NCBI GenBank assembly: GCA_963781785.1
Contig: CAWAHD010000002.1
Span: forward strand, 2,356,001 to 2,420,000
DNA length: 64,000 nucleotides
Reading direction: 5' to 3'
Origin: CAWAHD01 sp963781785
GTDB taxonomy: Bacteria; Planctomycetota; Planctomycetia; Isosphaerales; Isosphaeraceae
Shown: piece after piece, positions 39,035 to 47,390 of the stretch
Position numbering within the stretch: position 1 is the stretch's first letter
How the letters are laid out: the number at the start of each line of letters is the position of its first letter
The notes under the pieces: generated by a model
The model's database searches: none
What the model was told of the DNA's origin: nothing
Seen by the model: only the letters and a program-made list of their open reading frames with translations
Position numbers and translations under genes: made by a program

Positions 39035-40048
39035 ATGCAGCTCGGAATGGTCGGACTGGGGCGGATGGGGTCGAACATGGTGCGGCGGCTGGCTCGCCAC
39101 AGGCAGGAATGCGTGGTCTACGACGTCCACGCCGAGGCGGCCGCGCCTCTGGTCGCCGAGGGGGCAGTGGGTGCCAAAAGCCTGGATGAGTTCGTCGCCA
39201 AGCTGAAGCCTCCGCGCGCGGTCTGGCTGATGGTGCCGGCGGCGGTCGTCGACCAGACCGTCGAGCAGCTTGCCGGCCGCTTGGACCGTGGCGACATCCT
39301 GATCGATGGCGGCAATTCCTATTATCACGACGATATCCGCCGCGCGGCGGCCTTGAAGCCGCGAGGAATTCATTATGTCGACGTGGGCACCAGCGGCGGC
39401 GTCTGGGGACTCGAGCGCGGCTACTGCCTGATGATCGGCGGCGAAACTGACGTCGTGCGCCGCCTTGACCCGATCTTCGACGCACTCGCGCCTGGCCTGG
39501 GCACGGCCGAGCGCACGTCCGGGCGTGAGAAGGCCGGCGGTACCGCCGAGAACGGCTATCTCCATTGTGGACCCAGCGGCGCCGGCCACTTCGTCAAGAT
39601 GGTCCACAACGGCATCGAGTACGGCCTGATGGCCGCCTATGCCGAAGGCTTGAACGTCCTCAAGCACGCCGGGATCGGCAAGCACAAGCAGGACGTCGAC
39701 GCCGAGACCGCGCCGCTTGTGAATCCCGAGTTCTACCAGTACGACCTTGACCTGGCCGACGTCGCCGAGGTCTGGCGCCGCGGCAGTGTGATCGCCTCCT
39801 GGCTCCTGGACCTGACGGCCCAGGCCCTGTTCAAGAGCCCCGAGCTCGCGGAGTTCTCCGGCCGCGTCTCCGACTCCGGCGAGGGCCGGTGGACGATCGA
39901 CGCGGCCATCGACGAGGGCGTGCCCGCCTTCGTCTTGAGCGCGGCCCTCTTTTCCCGATTCAGCTCGCGCGGCGCCAACGACTACGCCGACAAGCTGCTC
40001 TCCGCAATGCGTTATGCCTTTGGCGGCCACCTCGAAAAAAAATCTTGA
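39035..40048 (+). CDS. gnd: 6-phosphogluconate dehydrogenase, decarboxylating, short (GndA) type
   Basis: The 337-residue enzyme converts 6-phosphogluconate to ribulose 5-phosphate, CO2 and NAD(P)H. The Rossmann motif MVGLGRMGSNM is at residues 5-15; the family motifs VDQTVEQLAGRL, ILIDGGNSYYHDD, VDVGTSGGVWGLERGYCLMIGG and SGAGHFVKMVHNGIEYGLM are present. The active-site Lys (HFVKMVHNG) and Asn are conserved. The length (about 335) is that of the shorter, often NAD-dependent YqeC/GndA group and not the 470-residue form. It is followed by the G6PD gene after 16 bases, forming an oxidative pentose-phosphate pair. Confidence 0.93.
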   Translation: MQLGMVGLGRMGSNMVRRLARHRQECVVYDVHAEAAAPLVAEGAVGAKSLDEFVAKLKPPRAVWLMVPAAVVDQTVEQLAGRLDRGDILIDGGNSYYHDDIRRAAALKPRGIHYVDVGTSGGVWGLERGYCLMIGGETDVVRRLDPIFDALAPGLGTAERTSGREKAGGTAENGYLHCGPSGAGHFVKMVHNGIEYGLMAAYAEGLNVLKHAGIGKHKQDVDAETAPLVNPEFYQYDLDLADVAEVWRRGSVIASWLLDLTAQALFKSPELAEFSGRVSDSGEGRWTIDAAIDEGVPAFVLSAALFSRFSSRGANDYADKLLSAMRYAFGGHLEKKS

Positions 40049-40064
40049 ACCTGGAGCGACCCTC

Positions 40065-41439
40065 ATGCCCACCTCCATGGCCCAATCTGATGCTTTGGTG
40101 TTCTTCGGCGCGACCGGCGACCTGGCTTACAAGAAAGTCTTCCCCGCACTTCAGACCTTGATCCAGCACGGCCATCTCGACATCCCGATCGTCGGCGTCG
40201 CCAAGTCCGGCTGGAACCTGGAACAGTTTCGTGCACGGGCTCGCGACAGCCTCGAGAAGCACGGCGGCCTCGACGAGGCCGCCTTCGCCAAGCTCCTCAA
40301 GCGGCTGCATTACGTCGATGGCGACTACAACGACGCCGCGACCTTCATGCAGCTCCGGGTCGCCCTGGGCGAAGCGAAACGGCCAATTCATTACCTGGCC
40401 ATTCCTCCCAGCCTTTTTGGCACGGTCGCCGAGCATCTGACTCGGGCCGAAGGCGGCCAGAATGCCCGTGTGGTGATCGAGAAACCGTTCGGCCGGGACC
40501 TGAAATCGGCCAAGGAGCTGAACAAGATCCTCCATGCCAAGTTCGAGGAATCGCAGATTTTCCGCATCGACCACTACGTCGGCAAGGAGCCGGTGCTCAA
40601 CATCCTGAGCTTCCGGTTTGCCAACCAGTTCCTCGAGCCGATCTGGAACCGGAACTGCATCGAGTGCGTCCAGATCACCATGGCCGAGGAGTTCGGCGTC
40701 GAGGGCCGAGGCGCCTTCTACGAAGAAGCCGGCGCCATTCGCGACGTCGTCCAGAACCACATGCTCCAGGTCGTCTCCTTGCTGGCCATGGAGCCCCCGG
40801 GCAGCCACGCCCCGGACGGCATCCGCGACGAAAAAGTCAAAGTCTTGCGCTCGATCCAGCCGCTCGGGCCGGCCAGCATCGTCCGCGGCCAGTACCGCGG
40901 CTACCGCGACGAAGACGGCGTCGCCGCCAATTCCAAGGTGGAAACCTTTGCGGCGGTGCGCGTGGAGATGGACTCATGGCGGTGGTCCGACGTCCCGTTT
41001 TTGATCCGGGCCGGCAAGTGCCTGACCAAGACGGCTACCGAGGTCTTGGTCCGGTTCCACTCGCCCCCCCAGCGGTTCTTCGCACGCCAGCCACTCGATC
41101 ATTCACATAATTATCTTCGCATTCGATTCAATCCCGAGGAGATCGTCGCACTGGGTGCGGTGATCCGCAAGGAGGGAGAGCGTGACGAGCTCAAGCCGGT
41201 CGAGTTGATGGTCAGCCGGCAGCCGGTCGACGAGGTTCCACCGTACGCCCGGCTGCTCCAGGCCGCGATGGCCGGCGATCAGAGCTTGTTCTCGCGCCGA
41301 CATTGTCGAGACCCAGTGGCAGATCGTCGACCAGGTGCTCGACCATGTGGCGCCGCTCTTCTTCTACGAGATCGGAACCTGGGGCCCGCGCGAGGCCGAT
41401 CGCCTGCTTCCCGACGGCGAAGATTGGCACGACCCTTGA
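40065..41439 (+). CDS. zwf: Glucose-6-phosphate 1-dehydrogenase (frameshifted near the end)
   Basis: The enzyme oxidises glucose 6-phosphate to 6-phosphogluconolactone. From ATG 40065 (GGAG nine bases upstream) it reads ALVFFGATGDLAYKKVFPAL (nucleotide site), VVIEKPFGRDL, FRIDHYVGKEPVLNIL (substrate-binding, catalytic His) and KVKVLRSIQPL, to GDQSLFSR near 41300. There the frame fails: the expected ADIVETQWQIVDQVLDHV and LFFYEIGTWGPREADRL lie in another frame ending at TGA 41437-41439. Adding one GC pair in tcgcgcc repairs it. Read without repair, the frame instead runs into an unrelated Uma2-like segment. The repaired protein is about 457 residues; family members are about 450-510. Confidence 0.9.
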
Positions 41440-41777
41440 CAGAGTACCGCAAGCCCGACGTCCTTTTTGTCTCCTCGGAGCACGCGCCGCGGATGAGCGA
41501 GAGCTATTCCGACGGTGTCGACCTCGTGATGGAAGTCGTCAGCGGCAGCCCCGGCAACCGCCATCGCGATCTGGTCGAGAAGCGGGAGGCGTATGCCAGG
41601 GCCGGCATCCCCGAGTACTGGATCGTCGACCCCGACGAAGGGCAGGTCACCGTCCTGGCCCTTGAGGGCGCCGAGTACGTGGTGCACGGCAAGTTCGGCC
41701 GTGGCGAGCAGACGACGTCCAGGCTGCTCCCAGGCTTCAGCGTGGACGTGACCGCCGCCCTGGCCGCGAAGCGGTGA
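41436..41777 (+). pseudogene. Uma2-family (DUF820) endonuclease remnant
   Basis: This 113-residue segment begins at TTG 41436 (overlapping the zwf stop by three bases) and matches the C-terminal two thirds of the Uma2 family: PDVLFVSSEHA, VDLVMEVVSGSPGNR, EKREAYARAGIPEYWIVDPDEGQVTVL, LLPGFSVDV. Uma2 proteins have a restriction-endonuclease-like fold with catalytic Asp/Glu/Lys; here the Glu and Lys region (MEVVS, EKREAY) is visible, but the first 70 or so residues are missing. It is in frame with the uncorrected zwf reading but is probably a decayed neighbouring gene. No start codon beyond TTG or a ribosome site is convincing. Confidence 0.7.
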
Positions 41778-41947
41778 TCCAGTCAGGCTTCCGTCCGGGC
41801 CCGCAGTGAGACGGCGCAGATGAACGGAAACGAATGGCAAATCCATTGGCCAAATCGTCAGATCAACACTTGAAGAAACGTGGCGGATTCGTTCGTCGCG
41901 CGAGACAACCGGTCTTTTCGTAGGTCAGGCTTTCCAGCCTGACGTGA

Positions 41948-42049
41948 TGTCGCCTTTCGCTCCGCGAAAGTACTTTGTCGCCTTTCGCAGAACGAAAGGC
42001 GACAAAGGGATCTGGGGAGCTGGAACTGTCGCGAAGCGAAAGGCGACAC
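41948..42049. repeat. Cluster of palindromic 23-bp repeats
   Basis: A copy of tgtcgcctttcgctccgcga plus aag is at 41948-41970, an inverted pair with 14-base perfect arms lies at 41974-42006 (loop cagaa), and an inverted-orientation copy is at 42028-42049. The core ctttcgc-tcc-gcgaaag is itself a hairpin. Related copies recur at 42732, 42805 and 55362-55464. Confidence 0.8.
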
Positions 42050-42323
42050 AAAGAGCGCGCGCCGGCCTGGTGACTGCCGGCGCCGCGACGACCCGCCCCT
42101 AACCCCCTTCGCAAGGGGCAAAAGACGGCGCACCAAATCCGGGTGACTGCGCGGCCTGCGAGAGCGAATAACCGACGTTTTCCCGGGCGCGATCGAACTC
42201 ACGGCCGCGACGTACGTAGTGGGAGCATCACGACGACGCAACGAGCGTCGTCGCGCGCAACTCCGGAACGAACGATCGACGAACGGGGCTTCCCACTCAA
42301 CCGGTCGAGCCGACGTCAATACG

Positions 42324-42680
42324 ATGAAGACCTCCCGCGTACGGGTCTTGTTCACGGTTCGGCGGATCATGGTCGCGACCACGATCGTGGCACTCTCGTT
42401 CTGGATGTTTCGCCTCGGGTTGGCGCGCCAGTACTATCTCAAGAAGGCTGCCGACCATGCGGGTTTCCGGGCTTATGTGCTCAGCTCATCCGATAGCATT
42501 ACCTACTGGGAGTCCCGTTGGACGTGGCAGCGCGAAGGACAGCCTGCGAGATACCCGTGGCCTGCCGGACCTCCGTTCGTGCCGGCGATCACCAAGTATC
42601 ACGATGACATGAGACTCAAGTATGAACGGGCCGCCCGCTACCCCTGGCTCCCCGTCGCTCCCGACCCGCCCGAGCCGTGA
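42324..42680 (+). CDS. Small membrane-anchored protein with FTVRR motif
   Basis: The ATG at 42324 opens a 118-residue protein: MKTSRVRVLFTVRRIMVATTIVA carries the Phe-Thr-Val-Arg-Arg signal that precedes a membrane helix in many planctomycete proteins, and the first helix runs to about residue 30. The remainder (RWTWQREGQPARYPWP, ITKYHDDMRLKYERAARYP) is outside, Trp/Tyr/Pro-rich, and of unknown role. No ribosome site is evident at 42324, and the upstream open frame to 42219 crosses the repeats. Most of the protein's sequence is plausible, but it could be a fragment of a longer gene disrupted by the repeats. Confidence 0.6.
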   Translation: MKTSRVRVLFTVRRIMVATTIVALSFWMFRLGLARQYYLKKAADHAGFRAYVLSSSDSITYWESRWTWQREGQPARYPWPAGPPFVPAITKYHDDMRLKYERAARYPWLPVAPDPPEP

Positions 42681-42731
42681 GATGAGAATCTCTGGCGAAA
42701 CGAAGATCGCCGTTGAGCACGGCATCCTGTG

Positions 42732-42827
42732 AGTCGCCTTTCGCTCCGCGAAAGATTTCCCGTTCTCAACGTCTCCCGCCAGCACAGACATGGGCATATT
42801 GATTAGTCGCCCTTCGCTCCGCGAAAG
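42732..42827. repeat. Direct duplication of a palindrome-containing 70-bp unit
   Basis: Segments starting at 42732 and 42805 share the palindromic repeat plus the following gatttcccgttctcaacg and a weaker tail ending ctgggcat/atgggcat. The unit is about 73 bases, with divergence growing to the right. Confidence 0.7.
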
Positions 42828-42908
42828 ATTTCCCGTTCTCAACGCCTTTCAGCATCACAGAGCTGGGCATCCGTCTGGGTTCTCGGACGCAGTTTCAATT
42901 CTCACGCG

Positions 42909-42950
42909 GTCTGACAAAAAACTTGAAAATAGGTCTGACCCCCAGGACCG
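42909..42950. repeat. Dispersed aggtctgacc-type repeat, copy 1
   Basis: The stretch gtctgacaaaaaacttgaaa followed by ataggtctgacccccagga recurs with small changes at 47942-47990. Such aggtctgacc sequences are typical of REP-like elements in other bacterial genomes. Confidence 0.6.
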
Positions 42951-42963
42951 GGATCGTACGGCG

Positions 42964-43860
42964 ATGATCGAGCCCTTGTACGTCTCGACCGAATACTCGA
43001 GTGCCAAGGTCGATTTCTTGCGGAAGCTACGAAACGTGCCGAGGCACGCGACGAGGATGCTCGGCGAGCGCGTGGTGGACGGCCGCAAGTTGATCGACTT
43101 TTCCGTCAGATTCGACGGAGGCGAATCCAAGGTCTCCGTGGACGCTTCGACGAAATTGCCAATCCGGATCGAAGTCTCGCACCCGCCCCAACCGGGCGGC
43201 AGGGCGATCCGTGAAGTCACCACGGACTTCGTCTTCGATGCGAGCCTGGACGAGTCGCTGTTCCGGGTCGTGCCGCCCGCCGGCTACAAGGTCGCGAGGC
43301 ACACGAGGGGAGAACCGAACCCGCAAGATACATCTTCGTTGGTCGTCTCGCCGGAAACCGGTATCGGCCCGGCCAGGTTCGGCATGAGCAGGGATGACAT
43401 CGTGCGAGCGCTCGGCGAACCCAACTGGCGCAAGGAGCACCGATATGCCGATAATCTCCAGCCCCGGCCCGAGCTTCGCGGCGAGGACGCCCGACAAGCA
43501 AAATACGTGGTGACCGAGCTGGGCCATGACTCTCGCGGCTTCCGGCTCACGATCAATAATCGAAGTGGACTGCACTCGATTCACTGCTTCAACCAGGCAT
43601 CCATGGGGCCCAGCGTACGTGGCTTCCAGGGCAAGACGAGAGCGGGGATCGAGCTCGGGGCGTCACCGGAAGATGTGAAGAAGGCTTACGGAGAGCCTCA
43701 GGCCCAGATCCATCCCGACCATTACTGGTACGCGAAGCGGGGCTGGCGGTTCTTTTTTCGGGACGGCAAGTTGGTCGGGTATCAGGCCAATCGTCCGGAC
43801 CCAGCTCTGAAAGTGGAGGTCGGCGAAGACGGGACTTTTTCGATAGAGCAAGCGAAATAG
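42964..43860 (+). CDS. LolA/RseB-like plus BamE-like protein, N-terminally shortened
   Basis: From ATG 42964 the 298-residue product has a beta-strand region resembling the second half of LolA/MucB-type sensor domains (LIDFSVRFDGGESKVSVDASTKLPIRIEVS, FVFDASLDESLFRVVPPAGYKV), then two related segments of SmpA/BamE style (IGPARFGMSRDDIVRALGEPNW and GIELGASPEDVKKAYGEPQ). There is no signal peptide: the frame upstream (from 42790) is made of repeat DNA, so the start of the gene may have been replaced by the repeat insertion. If so, it is a truncated, perhaps non-exported derivative. Planctomycete relatives of this kind occur near ECF sigma factors, but none is seen here. Confidence 0.6.
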   Translation: MIEPLYVSTEYSSAKVDFLRKLRNVPRHATRMLGERVVDGRKLIDFSVRFDGGESKVSVDASTKLPIRIEVSHPPQPGGRAIREVTTDFVFDASLDESLFRVVPPAGYKVARHTRGEPNPQDTSSLVVSPETGIGPARFGMSRDDIVRALGEPNWRKEHRYADNLQPRPELRGEDARQAKYVVTELGHDSRGFRLTINNRSGLHSIHCFNQASMGPSVRGFQGKTRAGIELGASPEDVKKAYGEPQAQIHPDHYWYAKRGWRFFFRDGKLVGYQANRPDPALKVEVGEDGTFSIEQAK

Positions 43861-44140
43861 GAGAGAGCCAATGCTCGCGGATCCGCACACCGGTTTCGCG
43901 CCTTCCGGATACCGATCACCACGACGACGCCCGGTTGATCAGACCGACGCGCACAAGAGCAATGGCTTTGGACCGGACGATTGCGCCGTCCACCGTGGTG
44001 GATATCCCGCAGGTCGCTCGAGAGGAAGGCGCCAACGGCCGGTCACCGTCAGGATCAGAACTCCCCTTGACCAGCCCTGTTTGGCGCGAGAGCATAGCCA
44101 CAAGAGAGATGGGCGGGGGTGCTAGGGGAGCGAGGTTGCC

Positions 44141-44701
44141 GTGGCCAAGCCGAGCGAGAAGGATCTCGAATACATCGGCTGGATCAGGGCGATGCAGTGG
44201 CCGGAGTTGTGTGGCCTTTGGGAGAATATCACGAGCGGAAACACCCCAGGCTGGGGTGACGGCAAAGCGATGGAGCATCTGGTGGTCCGCGCTTTCGAGC
44301 TTGGTGGTCTGGAGGTCGAGTATCCCTATCATGTACCTCCAGCGGGGAACCCGCTTGAGCAAATCGATGGCATTATCTATCTTCCCCAACATATCTACTT
44401 ACTGGAATGCAAGGATGAGAAGGCCACAGACATCGAGGCGATCGCCAAGTTGCGGAATCAGCTCATGAGAAGACCGGATACGACGCTCGGATGCGTCTTC
44501 ACGAGAGAGCATTTTACGACGGCAGCCGTTATCGTAGCTGATTTCGCCACTCCTCAGCGAATCCTGTTGTGGTCAAGGGGAGATATTGAAGGCGGTTTAA
44601 AGAACCGGAACTTTGCGGGTGTTCTCCAGGATAAATACCGCCAGTTGTGCAAGTATGGACTTACCGACCACTCCCCCTACTACAAAGATCTGGAAGTATG
44701 A
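44141..44701 (+). CDS. PD-(D/E)XK nuclease-like protein (first gene of a nuclease pair)
   Basis: The start is GTG at 44141 after GAGG. The 186-residue product has the restriction-endonuclease-like core in order: helix with E45 (GKAMEHLVVRAFE), strand LEVEYPYHVP, D76 in EQIDGIIYLP and E89-x-K91 in IYLLECKDEK, followed by a helix that pairs with it. D76 and the ExK are in the positions of metal-binding catalytic residues of Mrr-like and type II enzymes. The C-terminal half (TTAAVIVADFATPQRILLWS) completes the sheet. Its last codons overlap the next gene (ATGA), so both proteins are made together. A helicase, methylase or partner gene is not next to it, so a defence role would rest on the pair alone; this is an inference. 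Confidence 0.75.
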   Translation: MAKPSEKDLEYIGWIRAMQWPELCGLWENITSGNTPGWGDGKAMEHLVVRAFELGGLEVEYPYHVPPAGNPLEQIDGIIYLPQHIYLLECKDEKATDIEAIAKLRNQLMRRPDTTLGCVFTREHFTTAAVIVADFATPQRILLWSRGDIEGGLKNRNFAGVLQDKYRQLCKYGLTDHSPYYKDLEV

Positions 44702-45288
44702 GCATGGCAGACTCCAACCTTCTAATCGTGGTGGAGGGCAAGACCGACGCAATGGCTATCCGCGCAATCTTGGGGGCCGACTTGGCCCGACGAGCGCGCG
44801 TTTTCGCCGCCCAGGGTCGCACTTCCCTCGTCACCGTTGCTCGAAACCTGTTCTTCCACGAGGGTGGTCCGGTCCTCATCGTGATGGATGCGGACACGAC
44901 CATGGATGATATGGTCGAGGAGCAGAAGGCGCTCACACGGGCAGCCGTTGAAAGCCTCATTCCCGGCATCATGAATGGCAGGGATCGCGGGGTCGGGGTC
45001 TTTGCCTTCGTACCAGAAATCGAAGTGATATTCTTCGAGGCACCACCGGCACTTGAGCGCCTGCTTGGTGAGCCTGTTCCGCCAGCGGCTGTGGAGGAGG
45101 GGTTGCTGATTCCGCACAAGACCTTGGCCGCACTTCTCGGGCGGAAAGGTGGGTTGGACAAAGTGACCGTGCTTTACACCCAGTTGGCGGATCCAGAGAT
45201 AGCGCATCTCATTGCACAGGGGGAGCAGGCAACGGCCTTGAGGCATACCGTCATCTCAATTCTCGCTCCCGCTGTGCCGACGGCATGA
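44698..45288 (+). CDS. Toprim-domain protein (second gene of a nuclease pair)
   Basis: ATG 44698 overlaps the upstream stop in ATGA; M at 44704 is an alternative. The 196-residue protein begins with a Toprim domain: LLIVVEGKTDAMAIRAIL with catalytic E13, then VLIVMDADTT with D64 and D66, the DxD pair. Residues 94-130 (GVGVFAFVPEIEVIFFEAPP, LERLLGEPVPP) and the rest are helical. Toprim folds occur in primases, topoisomerases, RecR and OLD-family nucleases; the short OLD-like version with an adjacent restriction-type nuclease suggests a two-component nucleic-acid-cleaving system. It lies between a repeat-rich segment and an LRR gene in an accessory-looking region. Confidence 0.78.
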   Translation: MSMADSNLLIVVEGKTDAMAIRAILGADLARRARVFAAQGRTSLVTVARNLFFHEGGPVLIVMDADTTMDDMVEEQKALTRAAVESLIPGIMNGRDRGVGVFAFVPEIEVIFFEAPPALERLLGEPVPPAAVEEGLLIPHKTLAALLGRKGGLDKVTVLYTQLADPEIAHLIAQGEQATALRHTVISILAPAVPTA

Positions 45289-45510
45289 TGGACAACTGGC
45301 CTGCCGCTCATCGATATTGAACGGCCGTGAAGCCGTGACACGGCCCCCACCAGTGCGCGTTGATACCCACTCTTGCCCACTTCGATCTGACACAAACGAC
45401 GCGCCATCCTGGGTTGCCCCTGGCCCTCTCCGGCGGATCGGCTTTCATTCTGCCGCACCTTGTTTGCACGGCGCACAGCAGGTCTGAACCCCATGACCGC
45501 CATGACGTAC

Positions 45511-45735
45511 TTACTTGGTTGCAGAAACCTGATGGGCTTCGAAGCGAACGATTTCTTCTTTCAGTTGATTGACAATTCTTTTCAGCGACTGTCTGGTGAG
45601 TTCGCGTGTGCGGACATTCGCCGCGGGTTCACCATCCAGATCGCGGAGGCGGTCTTCTCGCAACTTGAGTTTAGCGCGTGCCCCGGAAAACCGACGGCGG
45701 CCGATTCCAAGCCGTTTGGGTGCGCAGCAAATCAC
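45511..45735 (-). CDS. Possible small helical protein
   Basis: A GTG at 45735 overlaps the stop of the LRR gene (gTGA), opening a 74-residue frame ending at 45511. The last 30 residues (RELTRQSLKRIVNQLKEEIVRFEA) form a clean amphipathic helix with regular Leu/Ile spacing, which is unlike shadow frames here; the first 40 are Arg-rich. It may be a helix-forming small protein co-transcribed with the LRR gene, or chance. No ribosome site is visible. Confidence 0.35.
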   Translation of the reverse strand: MICCAPKRLGIGRRRFSGARAKLKLREDRLRDLDGEPAANVRTRELTRQSLKRIVNQLKEEIVRFEAHQVSATK

Positions 45736-46601
45736 CGGATAATCGTCAGTTTTGGCAAAGCCTTTTGCAGCACGACCAGCCCAGCGTCGCTGACGTGAGT
45801 ATCAGACAGGCTCAGCGTTCGGAGGTTGGTCAACCCTGTCAGATGCACCAGTCCAGGATCGGCAATCTTCGTGCCGTCAAGATGGAGTTCCGAGAGGTTG
45901 GTCAGGCTCTTCAGGCGCACCAGCCCCGTGTCGGAGACCTCGGTACCACCGAGGTCCAGGTAAGAAAGCTTGGTCAGCCAACTCAGATGCGCGAGCCCGG
46001 CATCGGTGATCTGTGTACCGCGGACGTCGAGCCGCCGGAGTTCGTTCAGCCCGTCTAGATGCGCGAGCCCGGTGTCGGTGACCTTAGTACGGCCGAGGGT
46101 GAGCACCGAGAGGTTAGTGAGCCCTTTGAGCTCCGCCAGCCCAGTGTCCGTGACCTTGGTATCGGCGAGATGAAGTTCTGATAGTCTGGTCAGACGCTTC
46201 AGGTGCTTCAGCCCTTCGTCGCTGAGGGGCGAGTAATTGAAACTCAGTGTCTGAAGCCGGCTCAGACGGCCGACGTGTGCGATCGCTGCATCGGGTGCCC
46301 GCGAGGACGGCGGGAACCCAACAGCGGTCACGTGGCCGAAATAATCAACTCCAAACGCATCCACCAGCCACTGTGGCGCCCACGGCTTTCCTCCAGGAAC
46401 AGGCATACCGCTGCTCCACGCCCAGTCGTAGACGAGGCTGCCTCCAGCGTTCTCGATCGCCGCCACGGCGTCGCGCTGGATTCGCGCGCTCCGGACGAGC
46501 CAACCCAGCCCAGTCCCGATCACAACGACGAGGGCGATCAGCCCTCGCACGCTCACGCGCAGGTATCTTCGCCAGGAACGCGAAGCGGGTTCTGCCGGCA
46601 T
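45732..46601 (-). CDS. Leucine-rich-repeat protein with N-terminal membrane helix
   Basis: The start chosen is ATG 46601; an in-frame ATG at 46655 has no better support. The 289-residue protein has a membrane helix at about residues 15-34 (GLIALVVVIGTGLGWLV), then a linker with Trp/Gly/Pro residues and seven 24-residue leucine-rich repeats (for example LSELHLADTKVTDTGLAELKGLTN), then LPKLTIIR. The repeats are of the internalin/SDS22-like Thr/Asp-Gly type and would form a curved protein-binding surface outside the cell membrane. This architecture is widespread in planctomycetes, where its partners are unknown. The stop is followed by the possible small helical gene. Confidence 0.85.
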   Translation of the reverse strand: MPAEPASRSWRRYLRVSVRGLIALVVVIGTGLGWLVRSARIQRDAVAAIENAGGSLVYDWAWSSGMPVPGGKPWAPQWLVDAFGVDYFGHVTAVGFPPSSRAPDAAIAHVGRLSRLQTLSFNYSPLSDEGLKHLKRLTRLSELHLADTKVTDTGLAELKGLTNLSVLTLGRTKVTDTGLAHLDGLNELRRLDVRGTQITDAGLAHLSWLTKLSYLDLGGTEVSDTGLVRLKSLTNLSELHLDGTKIADPGLVHLTGLTNLRTLSLSDTHVSDAGLVVLQKALPKLTIIR

Positions 46602-46655
46602 GCTGGCCACCCACACACCATTGCGGACATTCCGGTCGTGGTTGAAGCGCTCCAT

Positions 46656-47126
46656 TCAGATCATAGCAGATACCCTGACTCCGATGTCTTTCTTGACAGA
46701 ATCGGTTGTAGCTCCTGCAGAGGAAACAATCGTAGTGGACTGGTTTATGAAACTCAGATGCCAACTAGAGATCGGTGGAAGAGGTAAAAGGCATTCCGCG
46801 TGCAAACCCCGGCCAGTTCCGGAACCAGACGACGCCCGAGGGAACCTCTTGTTGACGCACGGTTGTCGCGCAATACCTCGACCTCTCGCGCCGATTGATC
46901 GCCGAGCGACGTGTCGGGCCAACCCGAAGGTATTCGAGAAGATGTTCGACGAGGTGCTGCCCGGCTTGCCGCCAGTCACGATCACACGCTACTGCGTGCC
47001 AATCCCCGTTTACATCGAGTGGCGCCGGTTCTCCGTCAAGTGCCTTGTGTCCAGCGGTACACGGACAAAAGCTTGGCATAACCATCGGGATATGCTAGGC
47101 TAAAGGATGCAAAGGAGAATCGTGCT
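46656..47126. other. Intergenic region before the toxin-antitoxin pair
   Basis: About 470 bases between divergent genes contain no convincing gene. A plus-strand open frame (46600-47103) is low in quality and ends before the antitoxin. Promoters for the LRR gene and the toxin-antitoxin pair are expected here. Confidence 0.35.
47073..47101 (+). promoter_or_regulatory. Possible promoter of the toxin-antitoxin operon
   Basis: TTGGCA (47073-47078), a 17-base spacer and TAGGCT (47096-47101) lie 25 bases before the antitoxin ATG, with an AAAGGAG ribosome site at 47111-47117. Confidence 0.3.
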
Positions 47127-47390
47127 ATGACCATCAATTTACCCAGAGACTTGGAAAGCTCCGTCCGGGCGGAAGTGCTCAGCGGCCATTTTGCGAGCGA
47201 AGACGACATGGTCGCCGCCGCAGTACGGGCGTACCTCCGTCAACGGCTGCAACAGCAGCTCGTCGCCAAGCCATCGGGCATGGGCTCAATTGGGGCCATG
47301 CACGACGACGCTGAACTGCTCGACCAGGTCACCCAGTCCATCATGCACAGCCGCGAGACACGGACGTTAAGGCTCCCGCCGGATGAATAA
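47127..47390 (+). CDS. ParD/CopG-type antitoxin
   Basis: The 87-residue protein opens with a ribbon-helix-helix: MTINLPRDLESSVRAEVLSG (strand plus helix 1) and ASEDDMVAAAVRAYLRQRL (helix 2), as in ParD/CopG antitoxins that bind operator DNA as dimers. The C-terminal part (ELLDQVTQSIMHSRETRTLRL) would wrap and inhibit the toxin. AAAGGAG sits 9 bases before the ATG. The stop overlaps the start of the downstream PIN-domain toxin by 8 bases, the usual coupled arrangement. Autoregulation by binding near its own promoter is typical of the family. Confidence 0.85.
   Translation: MTINLPRDLESSVRAEVLSGHFASEDDMVAAAVRAYLRQRLQQQLVAKPSGMGSIGAMHDDAELLDQVTQSIMHSRETRTLRLPPDE

Noticed and set aside
38618..40078. 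486-codon minus-strand open frame
   Set aside because: Shadow of DUF202 and gnd genes in a high-GC frame.
44790..44800. GCGCGC run in the Toprim gene as another frameshift site
   Set aside because: The frame is intact through it, so GCGC runs are not always affected.
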